A stretch of 64,000 bases of DNA, taken from Cladopsammia gracilis (Eukaryota; Cnidaria; Anthozoa; Scleractinia; Dendrophylliidae). The stretch is from assembly GCA_022457155.1 (NCBI GenBank), contig JAJGOT010000708.1, positions 62,001-126,000 of the forward strand, given 5' to 3'. The translations under genes were made by a program, and so were the position numbers. Every line of letters starts with the position of its first letter. Position 1 is the stretch's first letter. This document shows, one piece after another, positions 41,350 through 53,320 of this stretch. Below the pieces are notes generated by a model, which saw nothing but the letters and a program-made list of their open reading frames with translations, searched no databases and had not been told where the DNA came from.

Positions 41350-42235
41350 ACAAATGTGATAATAAACTTTAGTTTTTGTTTCCGAGTTCAGTTCTTAATG
41401 AAGTGATTTAGGTAAGGGAACTGAAAGCAAAAGATATGATATTTCGCATTCGATGTTTATATTTATATGCTGCAATAAGAAAAACAAAATGACCGTTGGC
41501 AACGATTTTTTTTATTCAATCGCACATTTATCACAATTCTTTGTCACAACAGACCATTATTGCCATTACAGATGCCACTTCGTATAACGTTCACTCTATA
41601 TTAGGGGATATCAATTCATTAATTGATAATTTTCGAGCAACATTGAGCCGATATTTGTCTAAATTCTAATACGAAAAATGGCTATACCGCACCACGATCT
41701 ATCAAACGTTTCCCTGCTCTGTTACATTTGCCCCATTTTTTTATTTATGAAATTGATTTATATAAAAGCAATCTACGTTTAGGCAAAGGGGCTAGTTCTA
41801 AATCGAAATGGCAAGGAACAATATCGGCTTGTGAATTTGTGGTAATTTTAAGAACCTTCAAAATGCGGAAAGTATACCGTCGGACTTTTTAGTTGTTCGT
41901 GGCTCAAACTCTTCCTTTTTCGGATTAATTTAAATAAATGCAATAAGGAAGGATAGTTCTTTGCATCAGTATCTGCAATGATCAATTTACTTCGATAACA
42001 GGCTAAGAGTCGAAGTCTCAAGAACACCTTCGATCTACCAATATGGCGGCCCGCCGAGGTCACCCCAAAACGGCCTTGTTAATATTTTCCAAAATAAAAA
42101 GAATTGAAACCTAAAACTATCCATTCCGTATTCAGGACCCTCAACTAAGTCTACATGTTTAATTTCAGCCAAATCGGTGAGGTGCGGTGGCCGGGCAAAG
42201 TTCGAGTTTTACAGAGTATTGCTCTTAATTTGCGG
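41350..42235. other. No gene recognised
   Basis: AT-rich sequence with short ORFs only. No obvious repeat structure. Confidence 0.5.
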
Positions 42236-42500
42236 TGACCAGAGCAGAAAGTTAACCTTTCGGGCCGCTCAAAATAAAACACAAGCATATGCAGTCAACA
42301 AAACGAATTGTAACGAGAAAACAAAATGTCAATTAACTCGTGACCAAAGCAGAAACCTTTTGGGTCCGCTAAAATTCTAAATGCACGCATGTGCAACGTA
42401 ACAACAAAAACAACAAAAAAGTTTCCACGAGAATAGAACAAAATGCCACTTAACTCGATCGTAACCAGAGCAGAAGTCTTTTGGGTCCACTAAAAAGCAT
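42236..42500. repeat. Degenerate tandem repeat, unit about 120 bp
   Basis: Three diverged copies each contain GACCAGAGCAGAAAG-like sequence, CTTTTGGGTCC or CTTTCGGGCC, an AACAACAAAA-type stretch and AAAATGYCAMTTAACTCG, at about 42236, 42340 and 42460. A GGCCATGAGGTAAC motif recurs at about 42602 and 42695. Confidence 0.65.
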
Positions 42501-43854
42501 ATGCAACAACAACAAAACAAATTTAAACAAGAACGAAAGTAAGCGACATACCGGAAGGCAATTGGAAAAAATGCACCACGATTGGTGCACACAATAACAT
42601 CGGCCATGAGGTAACAAGACAAGCGCTTCTAACGCCGGCAAGAGCGAAGGAAATTAATGTAAGAATGCACTAATGAAGCAAACAATAGCGTCGGCCATGA
42701 GGTAACCAAACAACAAGCAACGTGAAAAGCGAGAAAAGCGGTTGGGAAGGAAAATAACATTTGAAGGCCTAACAAATATACGAACTAAACGGCGGCCTCG
42801 CTGTAACGAAAACATAAAGTAAAGTAATAACGTGGGGAAGTAAAATATTAAGATAAGAACCCACAGAAACCCACGCCGTGAAGAATACTCCTGTCGTCCT
42901 CTGAGCCAGCTATGGAAAACGTAGAGGCTGAATTATCGCACTTGTGAACCAAAACGACGAGTCCTGTAGAGGAGACTATAATCTGGAAAACAAATATGTG
43001 CGTAAATACAAAGACAGCAAAAACGTGGCTCAGGGGATGACAGAAGCGCGCCAGTCCGACAGGTCCGACAAGGAGTAAGACTCCTTTGCAAACTATCATC
43101 CCAGAAGCGGTAGCAAATAAGCAAAAGATTAAACAAACTGGAAGGACAACACCAATAAAAACACTAGTGAAGCTAAAGCACAGAACGAAGCTTGGAAAGC
43201 AAATACTAACCTCGAAATACGGAGCGGTTTATAAACTTAGTATCGTCCACGTGGAAACCTTCGCTGCGACGAACATACTTACCGGTTCCATAGCTGAAAA
43301 TAAATTCCTGGACATATCGGAAAAAATATGTAGGAAACAAAAACGGTGCAATAAAGTAATAAACCAAGGGATGGGCGAGGGAAGAGCTGGGATGGGCGAG
43401 CTGTTAAATAAAGCCATGTAGTGTCGGACGTGTCTTCTATCGAAATGATAACGAGCTTCATCTGCCTGTTTCCTTTATAGTCGCTTGGGTGAGACCGCTG
43501 AGAATAGTTCATTTATACCATTAGTTTATAACTTCATCACTGAAAATGATCATAATGTAAGTCTTGGAGTCAATGGATTGATTTTTAATTTACGTATCTA
43601 GCCGAGTTCAGCAGGACTAGTTTAAATGGGGCTGTGCAAGTTACATTACATAAAAAGTCTCCCTTCGAAAAGCATGTGTCTACTGCTTTTTTCATTTACA
43701 GTCAATCTGTCTTATTTTGAAATTTTGCTATCAACCCGTTGAAAGCCAACTCTACTAGGTCGGCTGTTGGGTAGCAATGATATTCCTAACCCATGCGGCT
43801 GTCACACGTGGCCTTTCTTATTGTTTTTATTGATCTTGTTTGGCCAATTTTCCA
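42501..43854. other. No gene recognised
   Basis: Short ORFs on both strands, none convincing. A 62-codon minus ORF at 43229-43417 has some low-complexity character but no family I know. Confidence 0.45.
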
Positions 43855-44085
43855 TCAATGTCAAGTCCTAAAAGTGGATTACATGGGCATTGTTAAAGTC
43901 AATAGAGTGGCCGTTCAACCATGCATGATGAGTGGCAATGTTTGAACCTTTTTCATAGGTTTTTGTGTTTCTAATATGATCGAGTTGAGGGTGTCACGAT
44001 CGAATGAGATGCAGTGTTTTTTCATAATGACGAAACTGTCATCAGCATAGCGTTTCCAAGTTTTTGGTGGAGTTGTGGAAGCAGT
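43855..44085 (-). pseudogene. Penelope-like reverse transcriptase fragment
   Basis: The minus frame reads TWKRYADDSFVIMKKHCISF followed by DRDTLNSI, the RY-x-DD-x-F block (RT motif C) of Penelope-like elements. Stops follow after the IMHG segment. It is a remnant of the same class as 24064-24255. Confidence 0.6.
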
Positions 44086-44229
44086 AATGTTTGATTGTTT
44101 GATTATCTCATGCAGACTGCCTCCACCTCCTTGTTTCAGTGCTTACACATTCACTCTGTGCTAATTAATATTTAATTAATGTCCTAATTAATGTCCTTAT
44201 TTTCGTATTTATTGTTATCTGTCAATTAT

Positions 44230-44370
44230 TTTATAGTGAGCTCTTGTAATTGTTTAGTGTGCAGCAACCCGCCACGATTAACTTTGAATTAGTTATTTGC
44301 GGGTTGCTAATATAATTTGTTTTATTATTTGTAAATAAATTGTTGTTGTTGTTTGTTGTTGTTGTTGACC
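44230..44370 (+). repeat. Non-LTR type 3' tail with TTG repeats
   Basis: GTGCAGCAACCCGCCACGA and GCGGGTTGCTAATATAA form an inverted pair, followed by TAAATAAATTGTTGTTGTTG, a typical retroposon 3' end with a short microsatellite. Confidence 0.5.
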
Positions 44371-45274
44371 CTAAAATAAAGCAGACCAATTTAATTGCAA
44401 CACTAAATCTCAGAATGCTCTGGTCATCTGTTGTTTTTGGTTTGCAAGTTATTTTTCTTTGTCTTGTCTATTTAGCCCGCAATTTGTACATACCACGGGA
44501 AATAAAGAAAATGAAAATCAAACTAAAGAAATACACCCACCGCGGGCGGTGCGGGTGATATGTCAAACTCCAAAGGATATGGTTTTTGTTTCAAAATTAA
44601 ATGGGTATAGAATTTATTAATTTTGGTCTGAAAACTGGTATGTTGTGTCCCAAGAATGAAAACGGGTATAGATTTTTGCTTGAAAAGGGGAATTTTTTTT
44701 TAAAGGTAAATAGATCTAAAAATGAGGGGCAGCGAATGGAGAGAGGTATGAATAAAAGAGACATATTTTGGTCTAAAAATGGGCCAAAATGTCGGTCATT
44801 CAATAAGAATCGCGAAGGCGAGTTTGCATCACTGCCCTCATTGAGGTAACTATACATTTGATAAATTTCTATCACATAACTACCACTTAGCGGGATTGGG
44901 ATTCCTCGGTACTACGCTCCTCCCCAGGGCCATCCCATTTCACCGTCAAATTAATACTATCACGCGTTGATTCCCTGATTCCCCTGCTATAAAACAGCTG
45001 CTGGTTATACCATAATTGACCTTTCACGCACAAAAAATAAATCAACCTTGTCTCCAGGGTCTCCTTTCTTCCCGTCCCCTGGAACGAAGAGAGACCCTAC
45101 GAACGGGGTTGACACACGATTTGAATGGTTCAAGAATTGAAGACTTTGCATGTTCGTGGTTAACATTTAAACCTTTGTTACGTTTTATCTCGTGAATACG
45201 CGAAGCGTGAACGAGATATAGTATACGGGTACAAATATGCAAATTAGACACTCCATGTCCCTCAGTCGTAATCT
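44371..45274. repeat. GGGTATRG-rich repeat and unannotated sequence
   Basis: 44580-44780 has spaced GGGTATAG, TTTTGGTCTGAAA and similar words, the interior of the G-tract MITE family. The rest shows no gene. Confidence 0.5.
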
Positions 45275-45625
45275 TGTTAACCCGGGGGGAGGAGGAGTAC
45301 TTCCTTATATGTCTTATATAAGCTATATAGGAATGTGCGGCGCCAAAGGGTATGGGTTTTGAGCCATTTTGGTCTGAAATAGGATGTCGATTTTGACAAT
45401 TTTTGGTCTGAAATAAGGTATGTTTGTGCACTGTGGTCTGGAATTGGGTATGGTTTTTAGAAGAAGCTACGTTTTTATCATTATTCATTGCTTAAGAAGT
45501 GCGGTTGATCAACATCGGCAATTTCCCTTAGCCCTTTTCAAATGTTTTTACGGAAGCCGCAGCAGTTCCTGGGTCTCGGGTCAGCTGCGATCATGTATCT
45601 TCTGGTCTGAATAGGGTATCACATT
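45275..45625. repeat. Second copy of the G-tract MITE family
   Basis: Starts CCCGGGGGGAGGAGGAGTAC and holds repeated TTTTGGTCTGAAATAGG, GGTCTGGAATTGGGTATGG and TGGTCTGAATAGGGTATC. Confidence 0.6.
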
Positions 45626-46105
45626 TAAGGTCACATAGCCGTACTTTATGTGCCTTTATTCAACCTTTCCATACATTTATTCATGAGTGTAAAATGTCTA
45701 GTTTATCATTTTCTTAACAAATGTTTGCTATAAGCCGAGATTATCATACTGATAGTAAAATGTTCCCTCAAGGTGGTAACGAAGAGCTACCATGGCTGGC
45801 AAATGGCGAAAGTTTACATGTCATCTACAGGACAAAGAGTTTTGTTTTGACAAATGGGGGAAAAATTGGAACAACTGTCAGTTAAAATAAAAAAAAGCTA
45901 GCTGAATTTTATCAACTTATATTCAGAGCACACTCAGTAGCACGATTATTTAATAAAAGATATAAAGTTTCTTACAAATGGAGCTAAATGGCCATTTTAA
46001 GTGCAAACTTGGTAAATGAATGTTTTATACACCCCTAATCGTACGTACGAAACAAACAAACCTTTCACGCGCGCTCATGAGCGCAATGCAAGGCTCATAC
46101 TACTG
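45626..46105. other. Likely 3' flank of the GT-death gene
   Basis: Lies downstream of the stop codon at 46106 on the minus strand. No ORF. It may include the 3' UTR; forward TTTATT near 45655 would read AATAAA on the gene strand. Confidence 0.35.
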
Positions 46106-46392
46106 TCACTTTTTTTTGTTGCAAAACTTCTCTGCTAAATCCTTACGATTTACAAATTTATGACACAAGGCATTGTGCAAGACTCTGTATGTGGCTCCTG
46201 AGCCAAACTTCTTTTTCCACTGAAACAACATTGCTAATGTTTGTTTAGCATATTCGTCATTATTCTTTCGAAATGCAGTTATTTCTGCGTCGGTGAATTT
46301 CAGGCGCCGAGCAACAGCTTCCCAAGAATCCCCAAGCTCCATTGACAGCTCTTCTAATTTATCTTTACTAGGGGTGTCATCTTTGATCATGG
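46106..46392 (-). CDS. Exon 7 of GT-death gene: death domain
   Basis: Acceptor TAATTATTGCAG, then 95 codons and stop. The domain reads KLEELSMELGDSWEAVARRL, a KFTDAEITAFRKN helix, TLAMLFQWKKKFGSGATYRV and LHNALCHKFVNRKDLAEKF, the six-helix death-domain pattern with the conserved LG-x-x-W near its start and L-x-x-W mid-domain. It ends with a lysine tail. It probably binds other death-domain adaptors in the cytosol. A lone reading of this exon has an ATG in the preceding intron, which I reject in favour of splicing. Confidence 0.88.
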
Positions 46393-46432
46393 CTGCAATA
46401 ATTAGTAGCAAGTCAATTTTATAAAAGGACTA

Positions 46433-46498
46433 CACATGTTCATCAGACTATTGCACGTGTTCATCAGACTATTGCACGTGTTCATCAGACTATTGCAC
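46433..46498. repeat. 21-bp tandem repeat in the last intron
   Basis: Three units of GTTCATCAGACTATTGCAC(GT), just upstream of the death-domain exon. Confidence 0.92.
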
Positions 46499-46607
46499 GA
46501 GGTTCAAGGTGAGAGAGTGCATAACCAAGCAAGGCTCAGATCAATGGTAATTCAATCGTCTTCATTTATTTTTTAGAATAACAAGAATCGGGTTTATATA
46601 CAGTATA

Positions 46608-47077
46608 ACCCCGCCAACTCCCAAGCGAAACAAAAAATAGTTCTAGTTAGCGGGGTTGGTGCTGAATTTCAAGCATCCTGTTTATAACTAATAAGGTATT
46701 GTGGTTTTCAACTGTTTATAAGAGGATGGCTATTCCAAAATACTAGTACTGTAAATGTTCAATAAACGTTTGGCTCATGTCGATAAAGCTGTACATGTAA
46801 CACACACAACAAAACGGAAACTGAAACATTTTCAATTTTCAACGTTCTTATAAAACGAAAATAGTTAACTCTTTGAGTTAGAGTTATTAGGGTAAATTTG
46901 AGCCAAGGGAAAGTAAAATTAGTTCGAGTTAGCGGGGAGTTCGAGTAAACCGAGTCCGAGTTATCTGATGGTAAATGCGTGAAAAAATGGGGTCAAATCC
47001 AGAGGAAATCAGATTCGGTTCGAGTTTAAGCGGGATTTCGAGTTAACCGAGTTTGAGTTAGCGGGGTTCTAGAGTAT
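46608..47077. mobile_element. Pogo/mariner-like MITE in the last intron
   Basis: Ends ACAGTATAACCCCGCCAACT and GAGTTAGCGGGGTTCTAGAG form imperfect terminal inverted repeats. Further GAGTTAACCGAGT-type repeats lie near the right end. No coding sequence. Confidence 0.6.
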
Positions 47078-47237
47078 GTTCGTCAAACAAGTATTACTAT
47101 GCTTACAGTAAAAGATTCTCATCTGAAAGGTAACACTATTGGATGCCATCTGCAAACTTACAGAAATTTCCGAGGTCAGAGGCACATTTAATGAACACAA
47201 TATTGATTCTAGAGTAAAAAAGAAAACATAACACAAC

Positions 47238-47324
47238 CTGCAATCCGCGCAGTCGGGGCCACGGGTTGTTCAGACTTGACACTACCAGCTCGTAAAGGTG
47301 TCTTTCGTTTTGTAGCTGACTCTC
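47238..47324 (-). CDS. Exon 6 of GT-death gene (linker)
   Basis: 87 bases, acceptor TTTTTTTTCATAG, donor GTTGTG, phase 1 on both sides. Encodes GESATKRKTPLRAGSVKSEQ and then PVAPTARIA. It resembles the exon at 52439-52504 in its last 25 bases, pointing to exon duplication. Confidence 0.75.
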
Positions 47325-48702
47325 CTATGAAAAAAAATAAAAGTAAACTCAATCTGTCGTGCCATTCAGCCTTACTATGTGTCATTGCTTAAAAATATAG
47401 GAAAAAGGATTCAAATTTTGAATTATCAATTCCAAAGATGTGATGTGTACTCCTCACACCAGCTCATAACTCATTAAAACGTTTGTTTGGTTATGTGTTC
47501 CAGTGGCGGACCAAGGGAGGGCCCGCCCCGCCCCCACACCTAAAAAAATAAGGCCCGAACACTCGAAATGCTTTTTCAGTCTCTAACATTTTCACTCTCC
47601 TATTCACTCGCCCATGCCCTTGTAATGAAATCAATGTGGTTTCAAGCTTAACCCTCAGTTTTGGTGACAAAAACCAACCAAACACGGTTTATGTTAGAAG
47701 ACTACTAACAAATCCATTAACTAAACCAACCAAACACAGCTGATCCAGTAAACACCTGCCTGGCGACACGCAGAGATGTTAACAGTGCGTGTTCGTCTGT
47801 TCTTGTCTGATTCCAGTAAGTTTAAGCCATTCAGGTTGAAACAACAACCAGAAGAACAAAAGAACAATAGAACTGTTTGGAGTGACTGGAGCGAACTATC
47901 AATTAGCCTAGGAATGTCTCGAACACAGTTGTGGAACAACGGGTATGATTATCTTTAGTGAAATCTGAAGGCCAAAACGGATGCAAAGGCCTGGTGTAAG
48001 TACCTCTTTCTTTCGAGATCTCTATGATCCATTAATGAGCAGAACTAGAGCTTAAGAAACTCTCGGGGAAAACCCAATGAGCCATGGCTGTATTTTGGTA
48101 CCAGCAGTTGAGACCATGTTACCACCTCGGTTACTGGAAAAGTGAGAGTTGAGGCTTGCAGAAACTCCATAAAATGAAACTGGTCTTAATTTGTTCTTTC
48201 ATTTGTTAATCGACAAGTTGTATATCCAAAAAGACTGGCCTGAGAGCGGCCTTCACGTAAATACTTAACATCAAGCAATCGTAGTTCTAATAAAGGTAAA
48301 CATTAAAGAAGGAAGCCTTTGGTTCTTTGGTCACCCATACAAGTGACGAAGACGAATGTCCACTGCTTCTGCTCTGTTCGGTGAGGTACGACCACTAACA
48401 AGTTCAAGTTACAGTTTTGTAAAGCAGATCATGGGTCACCAAACTGCATAATGTTTGCAGGAAAGCAGTAGACGACAGGTGGAAACTAGTCCAAGAGGCC
48501 AAGCTAAGTTTCAATTGTTTAAAGCCTAGTAACCACAAGCATTTTTACAAAATCTGTCGCCATCCTAAGTATGCCGTTGCGGATTGTGGTCGCCGAGATC
48601 ACAAGTTACTTCAAGGTCAGCCCCCGGTGACTACACCCAACAACCAACACTACAGCTGAGTATTCAACTAGTACTACACCCAGTAACCAACCAATACTGA
48701 TT

Positions 48703-48840
48703 TTAGTGGACTGGCCGCTACAAAACCTGCATCGCTTGTAAAGGAGACATTTCAGTAAACAGCATTAGCCAGGTCGTCAGTGAATGGTCAAGAAATGACA
48801 GTTCATTGGGTGTTGTACTAGATTCTGAGAGTCAGCGTTC
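48703..48840. repeat. Intron segment duplicated at 51945-52078
   Basis: Both contain GTGGAYTG-CYGCTACAA, CATCGCYTGTAAAGGAGAC, CAGTGAATGGTCAAGAA and CTAGATTCTGAGAGTCAGCG in the same order. A third trace is at about 49430-49460. The copies flank linker exons. Confidence 0.8.
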
Positions 48841-49685
48841 CGCCTCTCGGTGGAGGCGCGTGCTGAAACGGTCGGCGGTGCGTACCCGTAGTGGGGGAGA
48901 AAATCTTCTCGCGGGATCGAGGTTGTAGCCACTTTCCGTCCTCACGGCTAATGGCTGCCATCGTCGAGCGAGATGGTGAAGTTCGGCGTTGGACTGCGTC
49001 TCGGAAATGTGAGTTCTTGGCAATAAAATTACGGAAAAAGTTGGCACAACTATCGATCTTGTTTAATACGAGGATAGAGGGACAATGTGTGTTTTTCTTC
49101 ATTTTAATCAACCGCGTTTTCTTGCGCGGCCTCGTCGACTCGACCAAAATACTTTCCAACCTTGTCTTATATTTATCCATGATGGTGCGCATGGAGGAAA
49201 ATACTCAAATACAGGCCACGGAGGGACCCAATGAACAAACAAAGACACTAGGTTACATGTTAACACTTTATTTCGAACTTCATTTGTACTTTTTAAGAGA
49301 AAAGTTATTAATTTCGTGCAGAAATTTTCGCAAATGTTGCAAAGCAAAATAAACCTAAACAAAGCTCAATTCTAGTACCCAGTTTCCGTACTCGCATATT
49401 GTGCTTGGTTCACCTGTGGTTTCACAGTGGATTGGCCGCTACAAAACCCGAGTTGGACCAAACCGACAGAAAATGATGGGCCCACTAAACCTAGGAAACA
49501 CTTTCGTCTTCATCATCACTAACGCACATTGGTACTGAATTTGAGGGACCCTTATATGTCAAAGAGGGATCAGGTGTCACCTGTGCGTCATCTCGTATAG
49601 GTCACTTGAAACTAACAAAAAGGACCAACGGGCAGATGAATTTTTACAAGCATCTTTGCGACACACTAACAGTATGGTCAGACAA

Positions 49686-49871
49686 TAGGCCATTTGCACG
49701 ATGGCGTCATTTGACTACAACTACCAGAATTCATTTCGTTTTTCCTTTCTTGTTTAAATTTTGTAATCCCAGTGCGGTTTAAATAACAATAGCCCTAATT
49801 TGCACTACAAAACAAAAAACTGAAGGATTCTGGTAGTTGTAGTCATATGACGTCATCGTGCAAATGGCCTA
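49686..49871. mobile_element. 186-bp palindromic MITE in intron 5
   Basis: AGGCCATTTGCACGATGGCG and its complement at the other end (CGTCATCGTGCAAATGGCCT), with TA-type flanks. Arms of about 45 bp. Confidence 0.85.
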
Positions 49872-50533
49872 TAGATGAACCGAAGTAAGAAGTTGTACGC
49901 CCAGTCCAAGACTGGGTCAGTATGGGACACGTTTAAACAAGATGGTATCTATCAGGTCAGGGTGATCAAGTGGAGAGTCATCACAGGAGAGGTGGTTGGT
50001 GGGAACAATTTTGCAGAGCGAAAGAGCACTTCTCACCTCACTGAGCTTAACACAGTACATTATTTATCAAAATCGAAGTTGTCATTAACTCAAAACCATG
50101 AACTGCAGTAAGTGACGATCACAGAGGTGCGTTGCCTATCACACCTGCTCATCTCGCCATTGGTAGATCACTTTACTATTGGTCTCATGCTTACGAAGAT
50201 AGCTTGAAAGATTACTCAATCACTACTGAAAGCGTTGTAAGTCGATTTACAGCTGCGTCGAGTGGGAATAAGGTACGTTGTATAATTGAAAAGAAGGCTG
50301 TTTGTATTTCTTTGCGTTTCGATCCACAACCCCTTCCATATGATGTAAAATTCTCGACTCCTAAATCAACCACTGGTGCCAATTTTCCGAGTCCTACAGC
50401 TGAACCTCTGATATCAAATTCCCACTACCCTAGCTATGGCAACTAATGAAATGCATGGGGGTTGCCTGGGTTGGCCGAGGGATGTTGAAATTTTTATTTG
50501 CTTGGTACAATACTAATGGATAACGATGATTAC

Positions 50534-50629
50534 CAGAAGCTTCAGGTTGTTTTTTTCCTTTTGAGGAGGTGGTGCTAGAACTTGTTCCCTTTTTCTTTAA
50601 AGTTAAACGCTGCTTTTTTGCAGACGGAC
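50534..50629 (-). CDS. Exon 5 of GT-death gene (linker)
   Basis: 96 bases, acceptor TTTTCATTGCACAG, donor GTAATC, phase 1 both sides. Encodes GPSAKKQRLTLKKKGTSSST and then TSSKGKKQPEAS, strongly basic with a possible nuclear-localisation stretch KKQRLTLKKK. Confidence 0.8.
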
Positions 50630-50839
50630 CTGTGCAATGAAAAGGATAGTTAAGTGATTTTCTAGGAAATGGATATTACAAAAAGAGATGTTAAGTGGCG
50701 ACTCAATTAACTGCAATTAGCATTTATTACATGGGTCCAATCAAGAGAACATAAAGCTTTATGTTCTCTTGGTCCAATATAGAACTGAAGATCTTGAGTG
50801 AGCTTTAACAGCTGTAATAAACGTTTAGAAGATCTGTAT

Positions 50840-51448
50840 AGTTAAACCTCTCTAATACGGACACCGAAAGAACAGAGCAAAGTGTCCGTATTAGAGATGT
50901 GTCCGTATTATAGAGGTCACCACGATGACGTCACTATTAAGGCTTCACTGACAGTTTTAAGTCTTCATTAACTAAACAGGCCCACACACGTCTTTTAACT
51001 GCATCTAAATTGATTAATGTACAGTATTGAGACACTGTCTATCAGTAGCGTACTGCATTGTGGCTCAGTTACATACTGTATGCGAATCACTGTTTTGAAA
51101 CGAAACAAACTACAACACAATGCTGCTTGTAAAAAAGTAATACAGTATAAAGTACAATTCTGAAAACGTCTTTTGATATTTTCCCTGTAACCACAAACAG
51201 GGAATTGTATTACATACACAAACTATCATTGCCTGATCACCGGAGTGTCCGTAATGAAGAGTTAAGTTTATATGAATTTGATCCCTGGAGCCGAGATTTA
51301 GTGTCAGTTGTCCGTATTAGAGAGGGTCCGTATTATACGGTATTTTTTAAAGAAAATATGCGTGAATTTTGTCGGAACATAGGAAACTCTCCGTAATAGA
51401 AAGGGTGTCCGTATTAGAGAGGTGTCCGTAAGGAGAGGTTCGACTGTA
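50840..51448. mobile_element. Tc1/mariner (pogo-like) MITE in intron 4
   Basis: Ends GTTAAACCTCTCTAATACGG and its near complement (GGAGAGGTTCGAC), TA on each side, with several internal GTGTCCGTATTAGAGA repeats. Confidence 0.75.
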
Positions 51449-51638
51449 GTTGCAAAGAACCTGTTCAAATTGCCAAATAAAATACTGAGGTCATCGGTCA
51501 AGACTTTAAGTGAGAGACATGCAGTCAGGCATACACATAGACAGAACCAAAAAAATGGATGAATAGGTCTCCGACTATTTTACTGATATAGATAAAACAA
51601 TCATTTTTACCAGTTTGTATTTATATCATTTTGATTAC

Positions 51639-51698
51639 CTGCAAATGAGGATTCTCCCTTTCGCTTTTCGGTAGTGGAAGATGAACTTGCCGAAGGTC
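51639..51698 (-). CDS. Exon 4 of GT-death gene (linker)
   Basis: 60 bases, acceptor TTTATTACACAG, donor GTAATC, phase 1 both sides. Encodes GPSASSSSTTEKRKGESSFA. It starts with the same GPSA as exon 5. Confidence 0.8.
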
Positions 51699-51944
51699 CT
51701 GTGTAATAAAGTGAGAAAAGTTCAATGCTGTGATTTGCAAAGCGTTGAATGTAGCAATTATGATATTAAGTAGGTAGTTAATACAAGCCCACTAGTATTG
51801 TACATATAAATTATAGACAGACATATGGCATGAATGACCGATCTCGAAAGCTGTGTTTAGTTGCGCGTTCTATAGATATGTAATGATATTAATATACGTC
51901 GTGTTCTCAGTATAGTTTCAAGCCAAACCGTTTTTCGGTCGATT

Positions 51945-52078
51945 TTTAAGTGGATTGACTGCTACAATATCAGCATCGCCTGTAAAGGAGACGTAGACAC
52001 TTCAACAAGCAGCGTAATAGGCAGTGAATGGTCAAGAATGGCAGTTCGTGTCGTACTAGATTCTGAGAGTCAGCGTTC
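51945..52078. repeat. Intron segment duplicated from 48703-48840
   Basis: See 48703-48840. Same orientation and word order, with scattered substitutions. Confidence 0.8.
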
Positions 52079-52438
52079 GTCAGGGTTCACACAGAAACTA
52101 AGAAACAAAATTCCATAACTTTCCAATGACTTTTCCAGCTGGATTTTAAATCCAATTCCATGGCCTACTTAAAATAGGCCCACGTAGCTGCACGTTTTGA
52201 TGGTTGACACAAAATTTCCTAAATGTTTTTTTTTTTAACCACCACCTAAAAACAACTTTTACAAAAGTATGAAATGTCATGAATTTTTCTTAACCAAAAC
52301 TATTTCTTCAAATCCATAGCTTTTCCAGGCCTGGAATGCAATTTTAAAAAGTCTGAGCTTTGCCTTTTCTTCAATAAATATAAGTCGATGTTTCAATTTT
52401 GGACTGTACAAATTGAATTAAAGATATCATTAAATCAC

Positions 52439-52504
52439 CTGCAATCTGCACAGCCGCAGTATGAGAACTGGTTGACTTCCACTTTAGTTTTGAAACTGGT
52501 TGAT
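52439..52504 (-). CDS. Exon 3 of GT-death gene (linker)
   Basis: 66 bases, acceptor TTTTGTTTCTTTCAG, donor GTGATT, phase 1 both sides. Encodes DQPVSKLKWKSTSSHTAAVQ and IA. Its 3' end parallels exon 6. Confidence 0.75.
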
Positions 52505-52943
52505 CTGAAAGAAACAAAATAAAAATATATATTTAATAAAAACTTGTCTTGCAATAATCTCATCTCAACGTGTTACTTTAGTTTCGATCGGTTTTCTACG
52601 CGTTGTTTTATTTCATACATGCCTCGTCAATTTTACTATACCAAGGCACCCTGGGTCTTGAAGACAGTATCTTTGTCCTCATTGCAGTGGTGCATGATGA
52701 TTAATAATATTAGATAGAGTTGTATTATAGTCATCAAACAGCATTTCCAGTTCGTACGGAGTGTGCAACCCACTACAGTCTCTGGATATAGATCGGAAGT
52801 AGCTAGGTCAGATCGAATGCTATCCAAGTTAACACCACCAACTTTCCTGTAGGTTACTTTTCTGGCATTGATCACAGGCCTACTTATGTGAAAAGTGGCC
52901 TACTTATCATTTGAAGAAGCGCTATATAAATAATTATTTTCAA

Positions 52944-52950
<7 letters not shown>

Positions 52951-52981
<31 letters not shown>
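52951..52981. repeat. ATT microsatellite
   Basis: About ten uninterrupted ATT triplets in intron 2. Confidence 0.97.
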
Positions 52982-53320
52982 GTTGGATTCATAGTTGAAT
53001 TTCTTAGCTGTGTTATAAATATATTTATTCCTTCATGAATGTTTGGAACATTTTTTTCGTTTTCCTTCATGAGCAGTATGAGGTAGCATTTTTATTCAGT
53101 ATATTTCGAAACACTTTTGTTTCTCGCTGTTATATCGATTTCATCAAATCCCTTTCTGCAATTTGCTTCCTCTTTTAAGTTGTCAGATACGTACAGAGCC
53201 AAAAATTGGGAAAACAAACCTTTGACTTAGGTGGTATGATTTCATTTAAAATTCAAAGCTATATGGGATAAAATTTTAAATGTGAGTTACATGATCGTTG
53301 CAAAAATAGAAAAAGCATAC

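Larger units (their letters stand above)
47325..50533. other. Intron 5 of GT-death gene, 3.2 kb
   Basis: Holds a MITE (49686-49871), a duplicated intron segment (48703-48840) and probable retroelement scraps. Near 50110-50210, ALPITPAHLAIGRSLYYWSH on the plus strand resembles the tail of BEL/Gypsy integrases. No further linker exon was found, but a short one could be missed. Confidence 0.6.

Noticed and set aside
46389..46411. Upstream in-frame Met extending the death-domain ORF
   Set aside because: It lies in an intron; the acceptor at 46393-46395 joins in phase with the preceding exons.
48818..49192. Minus ORF of 124 codons in intron 5
   Set aside because: Contains part of the duplicated intron segment and low-complexity Arg/Pro sequence; no exon borders fit phase 1.
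53259..53318. C-terminal 19 residues read past the glycosyltransferase exon
   Set aside because: They follow a consensus donor GTATGC and are intronic.
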